From Eubacterium sp. (lineage in GTDB: Bacteria > Bacillota > Clostridia > Peptostreptococcales > Anaerovoracaceae), in NCBI GenBank assembly GCA_021769965.1, contig JAETRU010000030.1:1-50098 (forward strand): DNA of 50,098 nt, written 5' to 3'. The position numbers were made by a program, and so were the translations under genes. This document shows, one piece after another, positions 7,536 to 16,100 of this stretch. Numbering within the stretch: the stretch's first letter is position 1; each line of letters starts with the position of its first letter. Below the pieces are notes generated by a model, which searched no databases, was not told the origin of the DNA, and saw nothing but the letters and a program-made list of their open reading frames with translations.

Positions 7536-7751
7536 TTATGCTTCTTTTACTTTTACATTTGCAGCACGAACGCGGTCTTCGTTTCTCGGATCAGCTTCCA
7601 CATCATAGCTGACCTTCTGTCCTTCTACCAGATTTCTGTAACCTTCTCCCTCAATTGCCGAGAAATGCACAAAAACATCTGCACCACCGTTGTCATCCTG
7701 GATAAATCCAAAGCCCTTGTCAGCATTAAACCATTTTACTGTACCGTCCAT
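7536..7751 (-). CDS. Cold-shock domain protein (CspA family)
   Basis: A 71-residue single cold-shock (OB-fold) domain that binds single-stranded RNA and DNA as a chaperone. The two RNA-binding motifs are clear: KGFGFIQ (RNP1) near residues 13-19 and DVFVHF (RNP2) near 25-30. The start [13 protein letters not shown] is typical and is preceded by GGGAGGAACTG. It is a single gene with its own promoter, a long structured 5' leader and a terminator. Which of the chromosomal csp paralogues it corresponds to cannot be told. Confidence 0.95.
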   Translation of the reverse strand: MDGTVKWFNADKGFGFIQDDNGGADVFVHFSAIEGEGYRNLVEGQKVSYDVEADPRNEDRVRAANVKVKEA

Positions 7752-7804
7752 TTTCAGTTCCTCCCTTTCTAAATCCTGTCGAATTCTTCCCCGCTAAAAG
7801 GAAA

Positions 7805-7850
7805 GGTTCCATCCTGTGAATCATCAAAAATTAATTCACAAAATGGAACC
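7805..7850 (-). promoter_or_regulatory. Long hairpin in the csp 5' leader
   Basis: GGTTCCAT at 7805-7812 and ATGGAACC at 7843-7850 close a stem that continues with GTGAAT/ATTCAC around an AT-rich loop. It lies between the likely promoter (extended -10 near 7880) and the csp Shine-Dalgarno. Cold-shock genes often have structured leaders that act in temperature control, so a regulatory role is plausible. It lacks a clean U tract. Confidence 0.5.
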
Positions 7851-7879
7851 AGTGCAAATTCTCTATTGATTACACTATT

Positions 7880-7888
7880 ATCATAGCA
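7880..7888 (-). promoter_or_regulatory. Extended -10 of the csp promoter
   Basis: On the minus strand the sequence is TGCTATGAT, an extended -10 element (TGn plus TATGAT). No strong -35 is seen. It gives a csp leader of about 120 nt. Confidence 0.5.
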
Positions 7889-7966
7889 CAAAGTTTTGAA
7901 AAAATAAAGCTTTTTGCTAGATAATTAACACAATTTCGTAAAAAACATTTTCTTTTGCGGCGCCGG

Positions 7967-8590
7967 TCAGTATTTCGGCAGAACCAATCGCTTTTCCACA
8001 ACCTCTGCAACTAACTGCAGCGTATTCTGATAACCTGTCTTCTGCAAAATATTCTTGATATGGTACTTGACTGTATTTTGTGTAATCTCAAGGTTTTCCG
8101 CAATTTCTTCATATTTTTTGCCCTGGGCAAGCTCTCGAATGATATCAAATTCCCGACCGGTAAATTCATCACTGCTGCTGCACCCGATCCGAAGCACCGG
8201 TGTATCTTCCGGGTAGACCTGCTCGCCATTCATGACCCGCTCGCAGACTTCAAGCAGCGCCGTGCTACCGTATTCTTTATACCAAAAACCCTCGCAGCCG
8301 CAGGCTTTTGCCTTTTGAATAAAGGAATACTCCGGCATAGAGGTCATAATAATAATCCTGATTCCGGGGTTGTACTGTTTGATTTTTGCCGCAGCTTTCA
8401 GCCCGGATTCTTCATCGGCCGTGCAGACATCCATCAGAATCAGATCCACATGTCCGCGAAGACAGGCAATTTCTGCATTGGCCGCATTTTCAATGGAAGC
8501 GTGCAGCACATATTTTTCGGAACCGGCAATCAGGCCCTCAATCGCTTCCCGTGTAATTCTTGAATCTTCCACAACTAAAACCTGAATCAT
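7967..8590 (-). CDS. LuxR/NarL family response regulator
   Basis: A 207-residue two-domain regulator. The receiver domain begins MIQVLVVEDSRITREA (acidic pocket) and has the phosphoacceptor in LILMDVCTADEESG near residue 55, then IIIMTSM and the lysine in FWYKEYGS. The C-terminal DNA-binding domain is a LuxR-type helix-turn-helix, FTGREFDIIRELAQGKKYEEIA followed by LEITQNTVKYHIKNILQKTG. The start at 8590 is preferred: AAAGGAGG lies 6 bp upstream and its ATGA overlaps the stop of the kinase gene. It is the last gene of the signalling operon and should be phosphorylated by that kinase. Confidence 0.92.
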   Translation of the reverse strand: MIQVLVVEDSRITREAIEGLIAGSEKYVLHASIENAANAEIACLRGHVDLILMDVCTADEESGLKAAAKIKQYNPGIRIIIMTSMPEYSFIQKAKACGCEGFWYKEYGSTALLEVCERVMNGEQVYPEDTPVLRIGCSSSDEFTGREFDIIRELAQGKKYEEIAENLEITQNTVKYHIKNILQKTGYQNTLQLVAEVVEKRLVLPKY

Positions 8591-9618
8591 TTCCATCCTC
8601 CTTTACACGGCCGGTCAACATCAAAAGGAATATCGACAATCAGAACAACACTGCCGCAGCAGGACACTTCCATGGAGGCTCCTTCCTGCTCCAGCCTCTG
8701 CCTGAGCGCACCCAGTCCTCCGCCTTCTGTAATTTCTGAAACATCTGTGCGCCCGTTGCCGGATATTTCTATATGGTAGCCTTCCCAGTTCTGTTCAATC
8801 GAAACCATCAGCTCTGTTGCGTCTGCATGACGTACTGCATTGGTAAGCGCCTCGCGGACAGCGGCATACAAAAGCTGTAATGCTTTGCGGCTTTCCGGCT
8901 GTTTTCCGGAAAAAGTAACTTTGCATCCGATCAGTTCCGCTACCCTAAGCAGTTCGGACTGCAGTGAAGAATCCGGAATCGTCCATACCGTAGGAATATT
9001 GGAAAAATCCCGAATGGTACTGCTCCAGCTTTCCCTCAGCGCGTCGGCATTTTCCACAAGATTATCTTCTGCCTCTGCTTTTGCGGTTGCAAGCAGGCAG
9101 CGTCCAAGCTCATCATGGATATGCATTTTCGCAGCAAGGATTTCCTTATTCAGATTGATCTCCACAATGCTGTCCAGCAGAGCTTTCTGCCTCTGCTGCA
9201 TTCTGCGGAGCCGAATCGTGTTTTCGTACAGTTCTTCACTGAGCCGATAAAGTTCTGTGATTTCCGCAGCCTCCAGCTGAACAGTATGAAGATCAAGCAT
9301 CCGCCGCTCAAACCGCCAGACCGAGCTGTCTGCGATACGGAAAAAAATCTGCATGCCGGTGTTTTCACTCCCATGATTATCGTCTTTCGGAAGCCATGGC
9401 TGTTCGAGTTTTTTCACCTTTTCTTTTCCTGCAAAGTTTGTCAGTTCATCCCATGCTGCTTTTGCGTTGAGAATCGTGTGTCCTGTCAGCTCCAGCACCA
9501 GTTCATTCATCTTCTTATTTGCGAGGATGACCCGTCCGTCCGGTGCAGAAAAACAAATACCGCCGGGATAGGAATCTATTGCCGTTTTGATGATCTTCGC
9601 CGATGTTTTCTTTTTCAT
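8587..9618 (-). CDS. Soluble histidine kinase (HisKA_3/HATPase)
   Basis: 343 residues without a membrane segment. The N-terminus (about 10-60) resembles a PAS-like domain (YPGGICFSAPDGRVILANKKMNEL). A coiled coil around 120-165 leads into the dimerisation box with the phosphoacceptor histidine in HIHDELGRCLLA. The ATPase domain has the N box REALTNAVRHADA, the G1 region ISGNG and the G2 region GGGLGALRQRL. It is therefore a catalytically complete NarX/DesK-type kinase. It starts 2 bp after the upstream membrane gene, so the two are translationally coupled, and probably receives its signal through that protein. Confidence 0.9.
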   Translation of the reverse strand: MKKKTSAKIIKTAIDSYPGGICFSAPDGRVILANKKMNELVLELTGHTILNAKAAWDELTNFAGKEKVKKLEQPWLPKDDNHGSENTGMQIFFRIADSSVWRFERRMLDLHTVQLEAAEITELYRLSEELYENTIRLRRMQQRQKALLDSIVEINLNKEILAAKMHIHDELGRCLLATAKAEAEDNLVENADALRESWSSTIRDFSNIPTVWTIPDSSLQSELLRVAELIGCKVTFSGKQPESRKALQLLYAAVREALTNAVRHADATELMVSIEQNWEGYHIEISGNGRTDVSEITEGGGLGALRQRLEQEGASMEVSCCGSVVLIVDIPFDVDRPCKGGWK

Positions 9619-9620
9619 GA

Positions 9621-11255
9621 CTATGCCCCATCCCCTTCCTTTACAAGCAGCAGCCTTGTGCCTTCCGGACTTTTTTCTGCCAGAATCCCGTATCCGTCCC
9701 CAAAGGAACAGGAGTCAAACTCGTAATTGATACCCGCAAGTTCAAAGCAGGCTTTTTCTCTGATTCGTACTGTCACAGAGGTCATGCAGAAATCTGCCTT
9801 TTCCAGAATCATCTCCAGCGTTTTCATGATCAAAAGCATATATTCCGGTTCTAAATCCGCTGCAGGGCGGAAATCGATTTCTGTCTTTATACCGATTTTG
9901 TTCATTCCTTTTGCCAGGTCCTGTAAGCTGATTGCCAGGTCTTCTTTTGGAATCGCCCGCTTCTCCTGACAGGTGAGCCTGAGACTGCAGAACCGCTTGA
10001 TGTAGGTGCCGATCAGGCAGATCCTGTTCCAGTCATCCTTTGAAAGTGTATCTTTCGATAAAATCTCTGAAAGACGCGCAAGCTGGGCGGAAGTCTCTGA
10101 AGACAGGCTGTCATAGATATCATTGCGTGCCTGCACACTCGCTTCATTTGACCGGATTCGGATTTCCTGTGCCAGCAAATCCCGTTTTTCCTCCAGTTCC
10201 GCATTCAAACTTTTAAGCTCCCGCAAAGCCCGGTTGATTTTGGTTAGATCCGTCTGCCAAATCATATATCCGCCCCGAATATGATGCAGATGCATCGTAA
10301 TGTCTTCGGATGCGGCAAACTTCCGCTCCCGCTTCAAAACTTCCAGCATGGCAGGGGTAATATCCGCAGCACTTTCCGAGGCTGCAGCTGCTGCTCCGTC
10401 CGAAGAGATAATCTGCATCGCTACCGTAGAGCGCCGAAATACTTCACCGTACTGCGTATTTACGGGAATCAGTCCGGTCAGAATATAGAGTTCCCAGCAG
10501 AGCACAACGATAAAAATCAGACCGGCTGAGTACTCCACAATCTCAAAACGCACCACATAGTCCGCTGCTGCATAGGGAATACTGAACAAAAACAACAGAA
10601 GCGGCTCATAAAACGGAATCAGCTTTCGATAAAAGGATGCCGTTTCTGCCGTGCCGTTTCGCTGATAAATCACATAAATCTGATATCCGATCAGTCCCAG
10701 TGCCCATATGTAGATGATGTATGTTCCAATATACGGATGAAAGTACAAATTCGGCTGCGGCTCTGTTTCAATGGTGTAGTATAAAAAATGATGCAGGTCG
10801 TTCGTCAGTGCCATCACGCTTAAACCGCCGGCCGGAATCAGCAGCAGATACCACTTTTTATCAATTCTGTAATCATCTGCTTTACCGAGATAGAATGCGC
10901 CGTAAAGACCAAACAACGGAATCAGCACAGCTGCGATATTGATGAAATAGCCGGTGAACCGCATCCACGGAATATTTACATAGAGAAACGCATCCTGAAC
11001 AAAACGAACGGTCAAATACAGAATACAGACCACATTCTGTGCGGTCAGATGACTGCGCATGGTTTTCTGCGTAATCTTTGTACTGATCGTATTCTGCCAT
11101 CCAAAAAGCAGCAGCATATAAACTGCCCATACAATATAAGGGCGCAGAAAATCCTCCGGCCAATACCGCATGCTCAGCTGCCGATACACTGAAACAATCA
11201 GCAGCAGCGCTGCGGCCAGTATGAGCCTTACCTTGGTTTTTCTGCGCTCTGTCAT
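9621..11255 (-). CDS. 7TM sensor with degenerate histidine-kinase-like region
   Basis: 544 residues. About seven membrane segments fill residues 10-260. After a linker, a coiled coil (near 345-375, INRALRELKSLNAELEEKRDLL) leads to a region laid out like a HisKA_3 dimerisation box. Where the histidine should be, the sequence reads RNDIYDSLS, so the phosphoacceptor is absent, and the C-terminus keeps only traces of an ATPase fold (FGDGYGILAE) without a recognisable N box. I infer a pseudokinase that senses at the membrane and works through the catalytic kinase encoded immediately downstream. An AGGAGG site precedes the start. It could also be a divergent active kinase. Confidence 0.75.
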   Translation of the reverse strand: MTERRKTKVRLILAAALLLIVSVYRQLSMRYWPEDFLRPYIVWAVYMLLLFGWQNTISTKITQKTMRSHLTAQNVVCILYLTVRFVQDAFLYVNIPWMRFTGYFINIAAVLIPLFGLYGAFYLGKADDYRIDKKWYLLLIPAGGLSVMALTNDLHHFLYYTIETEPQPNLYFHPYIGTYIIYIWALGLIGYQIYVIYQRNGTAETASFYRKLIPFYEPLLLFLFSIPYAAADYVVRFEIVEYSAGLIFIVVLCWELYILTGLIPVNTQYGEVFRRSTVAMQIISSDGAAAAASESAADITPAMLEVLKRERKFAASEDITMHLHHIRGGYMIWQTDLTKINRALRELKSLNAELEEKRDLLAQEIRIRSNEASVQARNDIYDSLSSETSAQLARLSEILSKDTLSKDDWNRICLIGTYIKRFCSLRLTCQEKRAIPKEDLAISLQDLAKGMNKIGIKTEIDFRPAADLEPEYMLLIMKTLEMILEKADFCMTSVTVRIREKACFELAGINYEFDSCSFGDGYGILAEKSPEGTRLLLVKEGDGA

Positions 11256-11292
11256 TTTATCCTCCTACTGTTTTCGTACAACAGGAAATCGA

Positions 11293-12723
11293 TTATTTGA
11301 TGCTAATCTTGATGCTTCCTTTCTTACCGGTTCCATCTGTCGCCTGTGCGGTAATCGTGACGGTTTTGCCCTTTCCGGCTTTTTTCGCCGTCACTTTTCC
11401 GGTGCTGCTTACAACAGCATATTTGGTATTGCTGCTCTTCCATTTCAGACCGGTGTTTGCACCCTTTGAAGCCGTCACTTTGGCTTTCAGCGTCAGTGTC
11501 TTTCCGGCTTTTACGGATTTCAGCCCGGAAACGGTGATTTTTTTCACTTCGCCTTTCATGGACTGAATTTTATAAGCTGCTTTCACACCGCTTCCGTCTT
11601 TTGCAGCCGCTGTAATCGTAACTGTCTTGCCGCCGGAGCCGGCTTTCATCGTAACCGTACCGGACTGGGTAACTGTTGCGACCTTTGTATTGCTCGATTT
11701 CCACTTCAGCTCCTGATTCACCGCATCGGACGGTGTGATTTTCGCTGTAAGCTTTATCTTTTTGCCGGCGGCAATCTTTTTCGAAATGCCGGAGATTGCA
11801 ATTTGGGAAACCTTCTTGTTTGCATCATATGTATATTCGGCATTCACCACCGTATTGTTATATTGATCTTTTGATACTGTAGTCTTTACTTTTACCGGTG
11901 CTCTCTGAGGTGACGGCGCATTCGGGAAATCTGCCAGGAATACTTCATTTTCGCCGTCCAGAATGTAGTAATCCGGATTGAGGGTTTTCAGGGAAAACCG
12001 CATGATATAGGACTCGCCTGCCGCAAAAGTATCCGTATCGGCCATTTCTTTTCCATCCGCAGTATAAAACTTTGGCACAGGCATACCGCTCATAAGATCA
12101 AAAGTATAGATTTCTCCCTCAGGAATCCGATAGCTCGAATTTTTATAGACAAGAGCATCGCTCCAGTCACTTGGATGGGTACCGATTAAATCGGCATATC
12201 TCGGCGCGTATATAGGAAAATCGCAGTCAACAATTCTCCGTGCCAAGTTGAATTCAAATTCCGCGTAAATAACTGTATTTCCTTTTTCGTCTTTGGCAGT
12301 TTTCGCCCTGGCGGTGTAATTTCGATACCATCCCCAGTAATCTCTGATCATTACCGTGTTGTTTTCGCCGAGTATGTATTCATCGGTGCTGCTTGTCTTC
12401 AAGGAAAATGCCGCCCTATAGGTCTCAGTATCATTAAATTTGTCACTGCCGGACATTTCTTTTCCGTCTGCAGTATAGAACTTCCAGTCATAGGAACTGA
12501 TTCTATTGGTCACGGTTTCATAAGAACCCGGATTTTTATATGAAATCTGGGATACTTTGCTGTCATTTGGCGTTTTCCCATCCAAATCCAGCGGTAAAGT
12601 TACATATATTTCTCCATTGACGGTCACAGGTGCACTGCCGGACTCCGCATTTACTGCTGCCGGAATCATCGTTACCAGCATGCACAGCGTCAGCAAAAGC
12701 ACGCCTAATTTTTTTCGTTTCAT
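11293..12723 (-). CDS. Secreted protein with tandem Big_2-like Ig domains (paralogue 2)
   Basis: 476 residues. A signal peptide is clear (MKRKKLGVLLLTLCMLVTMIPAAVNA, cleavage near 26). The middle (30-300) shows two similar blocks with the repeated phrase KFYTADGKEM plus SF-LKT and a YILGEN/YILDGEN turn, suggesting an internal duplication. The last about 180 residues are two bacterial Ig-like group 2 domains with ISKKIAAGKKIKLTAKITPS, LKWKSSNTKVATV and LKSVKAGKTLTLKAKVTA. These domains commonly mediate adhesion or extracellular binding. No LPxTG motif is present, so it is released or held non-covalently. It lies 37 bp before the sensor gene, in the same operon. Confidence 0.85.
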   Translation of the reverse strand: MKRKKLGVLLLTLCMLVTMIPAAVNAESGSAPVTVNGEIYVTLPLDLDGKTPNDSKVSQISYKNPGSYETVTNRISSYDWKFYTADGKEMSGSDKFNDTETYRAAFSLKTSSTDEYILGENNTVMIRDYWGWYRNYTARAKTAKDEKGNTVIYAEFEFNLARRIVDCDFPIYAPRYADLIGTHPSDWSDALVYKNSSYRIPEGEIYTFDLMSGMPVPKFYTADGKEMADTDTFAAGESYIMRFSLKTLNPDYYILDGENEVFLADFPNAPSPQRAPVKVKTTVSKDQYNNTVVNAEYTYDANKKVSQIAISGISKKIAAGKKIKLTAKITPSDAVNQELKWKSSNTKVATVTQSGTVTMKAGSGGKTVTITAAAKDGSGVKAAYKIQSMKGEVKKITVSGLKSVKAGKTLTLKAKVTASKGANTGLKWKSSNTKYAVVSSTGKVTAKKAGKGKTVTITAQATDGTGKKGSIKISIK

Positions 12724-12779
12724 AAGGTTTCCTCCTCGTATTCATTTATCAAATACCGTTCTTTGCAGCCGGCCATTGA

Positions 12780-14168
12780 TTATTTGATTGTAATCTTGAT
12801 GGTGCCTTTCCTACCGGTTCCATCTGTCGCCTGTGCAGTAATCGTGACGGTTTTGCCCTTTCCGGCTTTTTTGGCTGTCACTTTTCCGGTACTGCTTACA
12901 ACAGCATATTTGGTATTGCTGCTCTTCCATTTTAAATTGGTGTTTGCACCCTTAGAAGCTGTCACTTTGGCTTTCAACTTCAGTGTTTTTCCTGCTTTTA
13001 CGGTTTTCAGCCCGGAAACGGCGACCTTTTTCACTTCGCCTTTCATGGACTGGATTTTATAAACAGCTTTCTGCCCGCTTCCGTCTTTGGCAGATGCTGT
13101 AATCGTAACCGTCTTGCCGCCGGAGCCGGCTTTTATCGTAACAAGACCGGACTGGGTAACTGTCGCGGCCTTTGTATTGCTCGATTTCCACTTCAGTTCC
13201 TGATTTGCCGCATCGGACGGTGTGATTTTTGCCGTAAGCTTTATCTTCTTTCCTGCGGCAATCTTTTTCGAAATGCCGGAGATTGTAATTTTGGAAATTC
13301 TCTTATCAGCATCTTCAGCGCTCAGCACATCAAGATCGAGCGACGCATCTACAAGGTTCTCGCGGTTGACATTGGCAGTTACAACCACCTGCAGAGCGTC
13401 GGGACGATTTGGCTCAGTAGGCTTTATTCCCGTGATTGAAAAAATATAGCCGTCCTCATTAGTCTCCGCAGTGATATCCGCATAAGTACCCGTGCCTCTG
13501 AAGAATCCGTATTCAACAAATACGGATTTGGGGTCCACCGTCTTTTTCGTCCCGTTCGGTAAAGTCATAATGAGCCGGGCATTGTATTTAACAGTCTGCC
13601 CAATCACAGCTGTTATCTTATCTAAGGCCGTATTCGCCGCATCATCTGCTTTAGAAAAAACGAATTTATAAACCGCATCCGGATTCTCATAGGTTACATT
13701 TACCTTTTTCTCAACAACAACATTACCGTTTTCATCGCGCACCTGCACTTTATACGGGATTGCTGTTCCGGCTGCTTCCTTTTGCGTAGTGTCGATGCAT
13801 GACACATAAAACTCGCGGGTTTCGCCGGGTTCAATCGGTACAATACGCTGACCGTTGACAAATTTCGGCGTCAAATAAGAAAGGATGATTCCACTGTAAG
13901 TAAGGTCTGCATCATCATTATTGCAGTCCAAAACATGCACAGTCATCCCATCCGGCGCAGCCGCAGAACTGCCTTTGTTGGTAATGGACATTTTAAGCGA
14001 TAGCTGTCCGCGAATCATGCCTTCCATCTGTGCTTCACAGTTGATGTTCCAGTCGGATGCCGCCTGGGCCTTGACCTGCGCAGACCGTGCATATACAAAA
14101 GATGCCGGAAATAATGTCAGCACCATGCACAGCGTCAGCAACAGCACACCTAATTTTTTCAGTTTCAT
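12780..14168 (-). CDS. Secreted protein with tandem Big_2-like Ig domains (paralogue 1)
   Basis: 462 residues from the ATG at 14168, chosen because AGGAGG lies just upstream; an in-frame ATG 30 bp earlier lacks a site. A signal peptide (MKLKKLGVLLLTLCMVLTLFPASFVYA) is followed by a unique N-terminal region (about 40-280) unlike that of the neighbour. The C-terminal 180 residues are two Ig-like group 2 domains nearly identical to those of the downstream gene (ISKKIAAGKKIKLTAKITPS, LKWKSSNTKAATV). The shared C-terminus with different N-termini suggests tandem duplication with swapping of the outer domain. It is the first gene of the operon. Confidence 0.85.
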   Translation of the reverse strand: MKLKKLGVLLLTLCMVLTLFPASFVYARSAQVKAQAASDWNINCEAQMEGMIRGQLSLKMSITNKGSSAAAPDGMTVHVLDCNNDDADLTYSGIILSYLTPKFVNGQRIVPIEPGETREFYVSCIDTTQKEAAGTAIPYKVQVRDENGNVVVEKKVNVTYENPDAVYKFVFSKADDAANTALDKITAVIGQTVKYNARLIMTLPNGTKKTVDPKSVFVEYGFFRGTGTYADITAETNEDGYIFSITGIKPTEPNRPDALQVVVTANVNRENLVDASLDLDVLSAEDADKRISKITISGISKKIAAGKKIKLTAKITPSDAANQELKWKSSNTKAATVTQSGLVTIKAGSGGKTVTITASAKDGSGQKAVYKIQSMKGEVKKVAVSGLKTVKAGKTLKLKAKVTASKGANTNLKWKSSNTKYAVVSSTGKVTAKKAGKGKTVTITAQATDGTGRKGTIKITIK

Positions 14169-14211
14169 GAAACCCCCTCCTTTTTGGGAAAAATTCAAAA
14201 TTATTTAAGTA

Positions 14212-14220
14212 ATCTTAGCA
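14212..14220 (-). promoter_or_regulatory. Candidate extended -10 promoter of the signalling operon
   Basis: Minus-strand TGCTAAGAT lies 44 bp upstream of the first Ig-domain gene. The -35 region is poor (T-rich), as often seen with extended -10 promoters. Confidence 0.4.
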
Positions 14221-14399
14221 TAACACATTTAAAGTAAAAACTTCCCACACAATCGGGTAGGTTTCGGAAATAAATTTTAATAACAGCCTTCTGCGGCCGG
14301 TAAGGCGCGTCTAGTTCAGCCTTATAATTATATTATAAATGCCGTTTTCGATTTCGTAAATGTAAAATTCACCCAAGGTCGGCGAGGCTTCGACAATCG

Positions 14400-14426
14400 C
14401 ACATTATTTTCATAAAATATAATGTG
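14400..14426. promoter_or_regulatory. Upstream AbiEi-type operator dyad
   Basis: Arms CACATTA (14400-14406) and TAATGTG (14420-14426) form an inverted repeat with the same half-sites as the promoter-proximal dyad at 14453-14481. AbiEi antitoxins are known to repress their own promoter by binding inverted repeats. Confidence 0.65.
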
Positions 14427-14443
14427 TCGTCGTCGCTTTATTC

Positions 14444-14481
14444 TTGACACTAACACATTATTTTAGTAAAATTTAATGTGT
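14444..14481 (+). promoter_or_regulatory. abiE promoter overlapped by operator dyad
   Basis: TTGACA at 14444-14449 and TAAAAT at 14467-14472 are 17 bp apart. The inverted repeat ACACATTA (14453-14460) and TAATGTGT (14474-14481) covers the spacer and the -10 box, the arrangement needed for negative autoregulation by the antitoxin. Confidence 0.75.
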
Positions 14482-14508
14482 AATTGTCAAGAAAGCGAGG
14501 TGACAGCT

Positions 14509-15102
14509 ATGGCCGATAAAGAAACGATAAAAGAACTGTTGGAAGCATCTACAGGCGGAACAATCACCGCAAAACAGGTAACAGCCGCAGGACTGCACCG
14601 CAGCGTTTTGCAGGAACTTGTAAAATGTGGCGAGCTGTACCGTTATGGGCGCGGCATATATGTGCACAGTAATGCGTGGGAAGATGATTTGTATCTTTTG
14701 CAATGCAAATACGGGCGCGGCATATATTCCAATGATACTGCACTATATCTGCTGGGCTATTCCGACCGCACCCCGATAAAATACACAATGACTTTCCCAA
14801 AGGGCTATAATACCCCATCCTTGAAACAGGAAAGCGTTTTGATTAAGCGCGTTGTGCCGGAAAACTATTCCCTGGGTATAATTGAAATTAACTCACCTTG
14901 CGGCAATCCTCTTCGGATTTACAATTTAGAAAGAACATTATGCGATATTCTGCGCGGCAGTGGCAGCGACATTCAAATTATCACCGATGCAATGAAACGC
15001 TATGCAGCTTCCAAAGACAAAGACATTTACAAACTATTGCAGTATGCGAATCAGCTTCGTGTGAAGTCTAAAGTACAGCGTTATATGGAGGTACTGCTAT
15101 GA
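14509..15102 (+). CDS. abiEi: AbiEi-family antitoxin (type IV toxin-antitoxin)
   Basis: 197 residues. The N-terminal winged helix (residues about 1-60: IKELLEASTGGTITAKQVTAAGLHRSVLQELVKCGELYRYGRGIYV) is the AbiEi DNA-binding antitoxin domain. The rest (DTALYLLGYSDRTP, TMTFPKGYNTP, IYNLERTLCDILR) matches the AbiEi C-terminal domain that counteracts the toxin and helps binding to the operator. The start at 14509 follows a GCGAGGTGA site; an earlier in-frame start would fall in the operator. It overlaps abiEii by 4 bp (ATGA). It should repress its own promoter through the two dyads at 14400-14481. Confidence 0.9.
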   Translation: MADKETIKELLEASTGGTITAKQVTAAGLHRSVLQELVKCGELYRYGRGIYVHSNAWEDDLYLLQCKYGRGIYSNDTALYLLGYSDRTPIKYTMTFPKGYNTPSLKQESVLIKRVVPENYSLGIIEINSPCGNPLRIYNLERTLCDILRGSGSDIQIITDAMKRYAASKDKDIYKLLQYANQLRVKSKVQRYMEVLL

Positions 15103-15944
15103 TTACCAAAAATCCAATGCAGCTGAAAGCATTCATTAAAAAGAAAGCCAAGGAGAAAAATGTATCTGCCCAGCTCGTCATGCAGAACTATATGCTTGAA
15201 CGACTACTGGAACGAATTTCACTTTCACCATATAAACACAATTTCATTCTGAAAGGCGGTTTTCTCATTTCTGCAATCGTCGGCTTGGACACGCGGACCA
15301 CGATGGATCTAGATACTACCATCAAAGGCTTTACGCTTACCCATGAATCTATCCGCAATATTTTTACGGAGATTTGTGCTATAGATGTTGACGATGATGT
15401 AATATTTGAAATGGGGGATATTTCAGATATACGTGAGGGCGACGATTATCCCGGAGTTCGCGTAAGGCTGAACGCTAACTATACGCCGATTAGCATACCC
15501 TTAACCGTTGATGTCACTACCGGAGATATTATCACACCACGAGAAATCGAATACACATTTTCGTTGCTGTTCGATGACCGCAGCATCAGTATCCTTGCCT
15601 ATAACCTTGAAACAGTTTTAGCTGAGAAAATAGAAACGGTATTGTCACGCAGTACAGCCAATACCCGTCCGAGAGATTTCTATGATATTCACATTCTGTA
15701 TTCCCTGCGTGGAGCGGAGTGCAATAAAATGACACTTCGGGAAGCTCTGGAACGAACAGCAAATAAGCGGGGCAGCAGCAGAGTACTGACAATCTATCCG
15801 GACATTATTGCAGAAATCCGTGAAAGCGATACCCTTCGGAATTTCTGGAAGAGGTACCGGCGGGATTTTGACTATGTAAAAGACATTTCCTTTGACGATG
15901 CCTGCGATACTGTACAGCGTATTATGGATATTATTATGAAATAA
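15099..15944 (+). CDS. abiEii: AbiEii-family nucleotidyltransferase toxin
   Basis: 281 residues of the AbiEii/AbiGii family, GTP-binding or nucleotidyl-transferring toxins that arrest growth and can abort phage infection. The nucleotidyltransferase motifs are visible: KGGFLISAIVG near 52, TMDLDTTIKGF (DxD) near 70, the conserved ETVLAEKIETVLSR lysine region near 170-185, and NTRPRDFYDIHIL near 190-200. Translation is coupled to the antitoxin by an ATGA overlap. It is the last gene before the att copy at 16100, consistent with cargo of an ssrA-inserted element. Confidence 0.92.
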   Translation: MITKNPMQLKAFIKKKAKEKNVSAQLVMQNYMLERLLERISLSPYKHNFILKGGFLISAIVGLDTRTTMDLDTTIKGFTLTHESIRNIFTEICAIDVDDDVIFEMGDISDIREGDDYPGVRVRLNANYTPISIPLTVDVTTGDIITPREIEYTFSLLFDDRSISILAYNLETVLAEKIETVLSRSTANTRPRDFYDIHILYSLRGAECNKMTLREALERTANKRGSSRVLTIYPDIIAEIRESDTLRNFWKRYRRDFDYVKDISFDDACDTVQRIMDIIMK

Positions 15945-16054
15945 TCAATTAATAAAATATTACAGCCCCTTGAGCATTACTCTTCATCATTTCCACGACG
16001 GCTTGGCACGGCTGATTAGTGTAAAACAATTGATATTCCAAAAGTTATATACTA

Positions 16055-16100
16055 GATTCAAAATTGTAGTCAAAATGTAGTCAAGAAAAAATGTTAAAAT
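16055..16100. other. Short direct repeats beside the att core
   Basis: TGTAGTCAA occurs twice in close succession just before the core copy at 16100. Short direct repeats beside a core are common as arm sites of tyrosine integrases. Elsewhere in 15945-16100 nothing coding or terminator-like is seen. Confidence 0.25.
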
